Shown: piece by piece, positions 61,749 to 64,000 of the stretch | Position numbering within the stretch: position 1 is the stretch's first letter | How the letters are laid out: every line of letters begins with the position of its first letter | Source of the DNA: an uncultured bacterium | Lineage (GTDB): Bacteria > Elusimicrobiota > Elusimicrobia > Elusimicrobiales > Elusimicrobiaceae | DNA: 64,000 bases | Assembly (NCBI GenBank): GCA_949296525.1 | Contig: CASFOP010000003.1 | Coordinates: 62,001-126,000, forward strand | Direction: 5' to 3' | Made by a program: the position numbers and the translations under genes | The notes under the pieces: model-generated | The model's database searches: none | What the model was told of the DNA's origin: nothing | What the model saw: the letters and a program-made list of their open reading frames with translations, nothing else

Positions 61749-62903
61749 ATGCCGACCATTACCCCCCTGTCCAAAAACATTTTGATTGTCGCCGGCGACG
61801 TATCAGGCGATCTGCATGCCTCCGGCCTGATCCGCGAATTAAAAAAAGCCGACCCGGACGTGCGCATTACCGCCGTGGGCGGCAAGCTCATGCAAAAAGA
61901 GGCCGACGTATTTTTGTATGATTTGGCTTCCCAGGGCGCCAGCGGGTTTATTGAGCCGCTGAAAAAAATGCCGCTGTGGCTGGAGCTGATGAAAAAGATC
62001 CGCGCGTATATGGAAACGCAAAATCCGTCCGCTTTGATTGTGGTGGATTTTTACGGATTTAACCATCAGGTGCTGGGCATGGCGGCGCACCGCGGCATAC
62101 CGGCTTATTATTACGTCACCCCGCAGGTATGGGCCAGCCGCCAGTACCGCGCCAAACAGCTGGCGCGCCTGACCAAAAAAATGTTCGTCATCTATCCTTT
62201 TGAAGCGGACTTCCACAAAAAATTCGGCGGCAATGCCGTATTTTTGGGCAACCCGCTTTTGGACATTATGCCCGACCCGCGCCCGCATACGGATGAGCTC
62301 ACCGCAGGCAAAGACAAAGCCTGGAAACTGGGCCTTTTACCTGGCAGCCGCATGGGGGAAATCAGCCGCCTGACGCCGGTATTTTACCAGGCTTTTAAAC
62401 AGGTGCTCAAAGAGTTCCCCAATACGCAGGCTTATTTGTTCCTGCTGCCGGACCGCGATGAAAAAATCATTTTAAACCTCATCGGCGAGGAACCTCACCC
62501 GAACTTTCATATCGTCAAAGACAAAAATTATGAAATGAGAAGCCAAATGGACTTCCTGCTGGCCTGCTCCGGCACTGCCACGCTGGAAAACGCGCTGTTG
62601 GGCGTGCCCATGGTGGTAGCCTACAAATTGTTCTGGCCGACATACCGCATTGCCAAGGCTGTCATTAAAGTGCCTTACATTTCCTTGGTTAACCTGCTGG
62701 CCGGCAAACAGGTGGTTAAAGAGCTGATACAAGGCGACGCCACCGCCCGCGCCCTGGCGGCGGAAACCATGGCCATGTTCCAAAACCCGGCCAGGCTGGC
62801 CGCCCAGCGCGCCGAACTGTTGAAACTGCGCGCCTCTTTGGGCGAAAAAGGCGTGGCGGCCCGCGCGGCCAAAGAAATATTGGCCGACATTGTTAAAAAA
62901 TAA
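61749..62903 (+). CDS. lpxB: Lipid-A-disaccharide synthase LpxB
   Basis: 384 residues. GT19 glycosyltransferase: N-terminal ILIVAGDVSGDLHASGLIRELKK, YYVTPQVWASRQYRAKQLA, LLPGSRMGEISRL, and the donor site CSGTATLENALLGVPMVVAYK. Joins the two acyl-glucosamines of lipid A. Completes the pathway begun at lpxA. Confidence 0.95.
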   Translation: MPTITPLSKNILIVAGDVSGDLHASGLIRELKKADPDVRITAVGGKLMQKEADVFLYDLASQGASGFIEPLKKMPLWLELMKKIRAYMETQNPSALIVVDFYGFNHQVLGMAAHRGIPAYYYVTPQVWASRQYRAKQLARLTKKMFVIYPFEADFHKKFGGNAVFLGNPLLDIMPDPRPHTDELTAGKDKAWKLGLLPGSRMGEISRLTPVFYQAFKQVLKEFPNTQAYLFLLPDRDEKIILNLIGEEPHPNFHIVKDKNYEMRSQMDFLLACSGTATLENALLGVPMVVAYKLFWPTYRIAKAVIKVPYISLVNLLAGKQVVKELIQGDATARALAAETMAMFQNPARLAAQRAELLKLRASLGEKGVAARAAKEILADIVKK

Positions 62904-62906
62904 TTT

Positions 62907-64000
62907 ATGCAGCTGAGCGAATTGGTAGCGCAATTTAAAGAATACAACCCCAACGCCGACACTACGATGTTGGAGAAAGCTTACCGTTTTGCCCAAAACG
63001 CCCACAAAGACCAAAAACGCGAAACCGGAGAGCCGTATTTCAACCACTGCTGCGCGGTGGCGCAAATCCTGCTGGATTTTAAAATGGACGAAGAAACCAT
63101 TTGCGCCGGCCTGCTGCACGACACGGTGGAAGACACGGGCGTCACCGCCGAAGAACTGAAAAAAGAATTTAACAAAGAAGTGGCCCATATGGTGCAGGGG
63201 GTAACAAAAATCAGCGATTTAAAGTTTTCCTCCACCGATGAGGAAACTGTGGAAAACTGGCGTAAAATGCTGGTGGCCGTAGCTGAAGACGTACGCGTCA
63301 TCCTGATTAAGCTGGCCGACCGCACGCACAATATGCGCACCATGGACGTTATGCCGCCGGAAAAGCAAAAATTTAAGTCCTACGAAACCATTACCCTCTA
63401 TGCCCCGCTGGCCCAGCGCCTGGGGATGTTTACCATTAAAACCGAACTGGAAGATTTGGCTTTTAAATACTTATATCCCGAAGAATATAAGGACCTTGTG
63501 CAGCAGGTGGAAAAACGCACCGCCGACAGGGAAGCGGCTTTAAACGCATTTAAAAAAGAATTGGAACCCGCTTTGCAACAGGAAAATTTGGAATACCGGC
63601 TGCTATCACGCGCCAAAAACTATTATTCCATTTACCGCAAAATGCAGAAACAGCATTTGACGTTTAATGAAATACAGGATTCGCTGGGGGTGCGCATTAT
63701 TACCAAAACGGTGGCGGACTGTTACAAAGCGCTGGGCATTGTACATTCACGTTTTAAACCGTTGGCAGGTACGTTTACCGATTATATTGCCACCCCCAAA
63801 GCCAACATGTACCAGAGCATACACACCACTGTGCTGGTGCCTACCGGCGATATTGTGGAAATACAAATCCGCACTGAAGAGATGCACCGCACCTGCGAAT
63901 ACGGCATCGCCGCGCACTGGAGATACAAACTCGGCGCTGGCAAAAAAGACAAAAACTTTGACGAAAAAATAAACTGGATACGCCAGTGGATTGAATGGCA
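62907..64000 (+). CDS. Bifunctional (p)ppGpp synthase/hydrolase Rel/SpoT (5' part)
   Basis: ATG at 62907, 3 bp after lpxB; open to the window end, 364 codons visible. HD hydrolase domain: H47 in EPYFNHCCAV and H71-D72 in AGLLHDTVED, with KLADRTHNMRTM later. Synthetase domain: RAKNYYSIYRKM, IQDSLGVRIIT, YIATPKANMYQSIHTTV, RTEEMHRTCEYGIAAHW. TGS and ACT domains would lie beyond the end. Both halves look active. Confidence 0.94.
   Translation, partial: MQLSELVAQFKEYNPNADTTMLEKAYRFAQNAHKDQKRETGEPYFNHCCAVAQILLDFKMDEETICAGLLHDTVEDTGVTAEELKKEFNKEVAHMVQGVTKISDLKFSSTDEETVENWRKMLVAVAEDVRVILIKLADRTHNMRTMDVMPPEKQKFKSYETITLYAPLAQRLGMFTIKTELEDLAFKYLYPEEYKDLVQQVEKRTADREAALNAFKKELEPALQQENLEYRLLSRAKNYYSIYRKMQKQHLTFNEIQDSLGVRIITKTVADCYKALGIVHSRFKPLAGTFTDYIATPKANMYQSIHTTVLVPTGDIVEIQIRTEEMHRTCEYGIAAHWRYKLGAGKKDKNFDEKINWIRQWIEW

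Overview
The window looks like chromosomal DNA of a Gram-negative, roughly 50% GC bacterium. The best guess is a gut-type member of the Elusimicrobiota (Elusimicrobium-like). This rests on a complete lipid A and outer-membrane assembly operon, several short type IV pilin-like genes with near-identical N-termini, a DUF4912/GH57 glycogen-branching pair, and an M23-bactofilin cell-shape module. The phylum is inferred from gene content; no rRNA gene is present to confirm it.

Layout. 1-5.1 kb (minus strand): a zinc/manganese ABC importer (znuABC-like), then the threonine-to-glycine pair kbl/tdh. 5.2-7.8 kb: DUF4912 and a GH57 branching enzyme. 7.8-9.5 kb: a pilin, a frameshifted TIGR04076 gene, tRNA-Ser(GGA) and a start-less open frame. 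9.5-16.9 kb: a barrel protein, valS, a tandem pair of secreted PepT-like proteins (first degenerate, second intact) and rdgB. 17-20.3 kb (minus): prepilin peptidase, GspG-like pseudopilin, M20 peptidase and Nif3-like protein. 20.3-25.3 kb: amidase, M23 peptidase, bactofilin, SurA-N-like protein, PfkB kinase and tRNA-Leu(CAA). 25.4-36.2 kb: mixed envelope genes (DUF2939, a broken barrel gene, a thioredoxin lipoprotein, DUF2339), a ZIP metal transporter, a PIF1-like helicase, an MFS exporter, greA and a trypsin-like protease. 36.2-43.5 kb: a large unknown membrane-anchored protein, then a six-gene envelope operon (lipoprotein, OMP, HAMP-only protein, TolC, patatin, TPR). 43.5-48.3 kb (minus): two pilins and a secreted TldE/TldD-like pair. 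48.4-48.9 kb: tRNA-Thr(TGT) followed by tandem repeats that copy its 3' end. 48.9-57.5 kb: TerC, rpmB, then bamA-ompH-lpxD-lpxC-fabZ-lpxA-lpxI. 57.5-64 kb: a pilin, a GH3-like protein and an alpha/beta hydrolase that both lack expected catalytic residues, ndk, then Gfo/Idh-lpxB and the start of a Rel/SpoT gene cut by the window end.

Most unusual signals. (1) All four type IV pilin genes share one promoter design: a -35-like box, exactly 2+12+2 spacer bases whose core is a T12 run, and a -10 box ending 6-7 nt before the ATG. (2) At about 14 genes the -10 box lies 5-7 nt upstream of the start with no Shine-Dalgarno, suggesting widespread leaderless transcription. (3) Four secreted or cytoplasmic hydrolase-family proteins have lost catalytic residues, and two of these sit directly beside an intact paralogue. 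(4) The end of tRNA-Thr is copied downstream in about 180-196 bp units. (5) bamA has no ATG/GTG/TTG start in a usable place; an ATT codon fits best.
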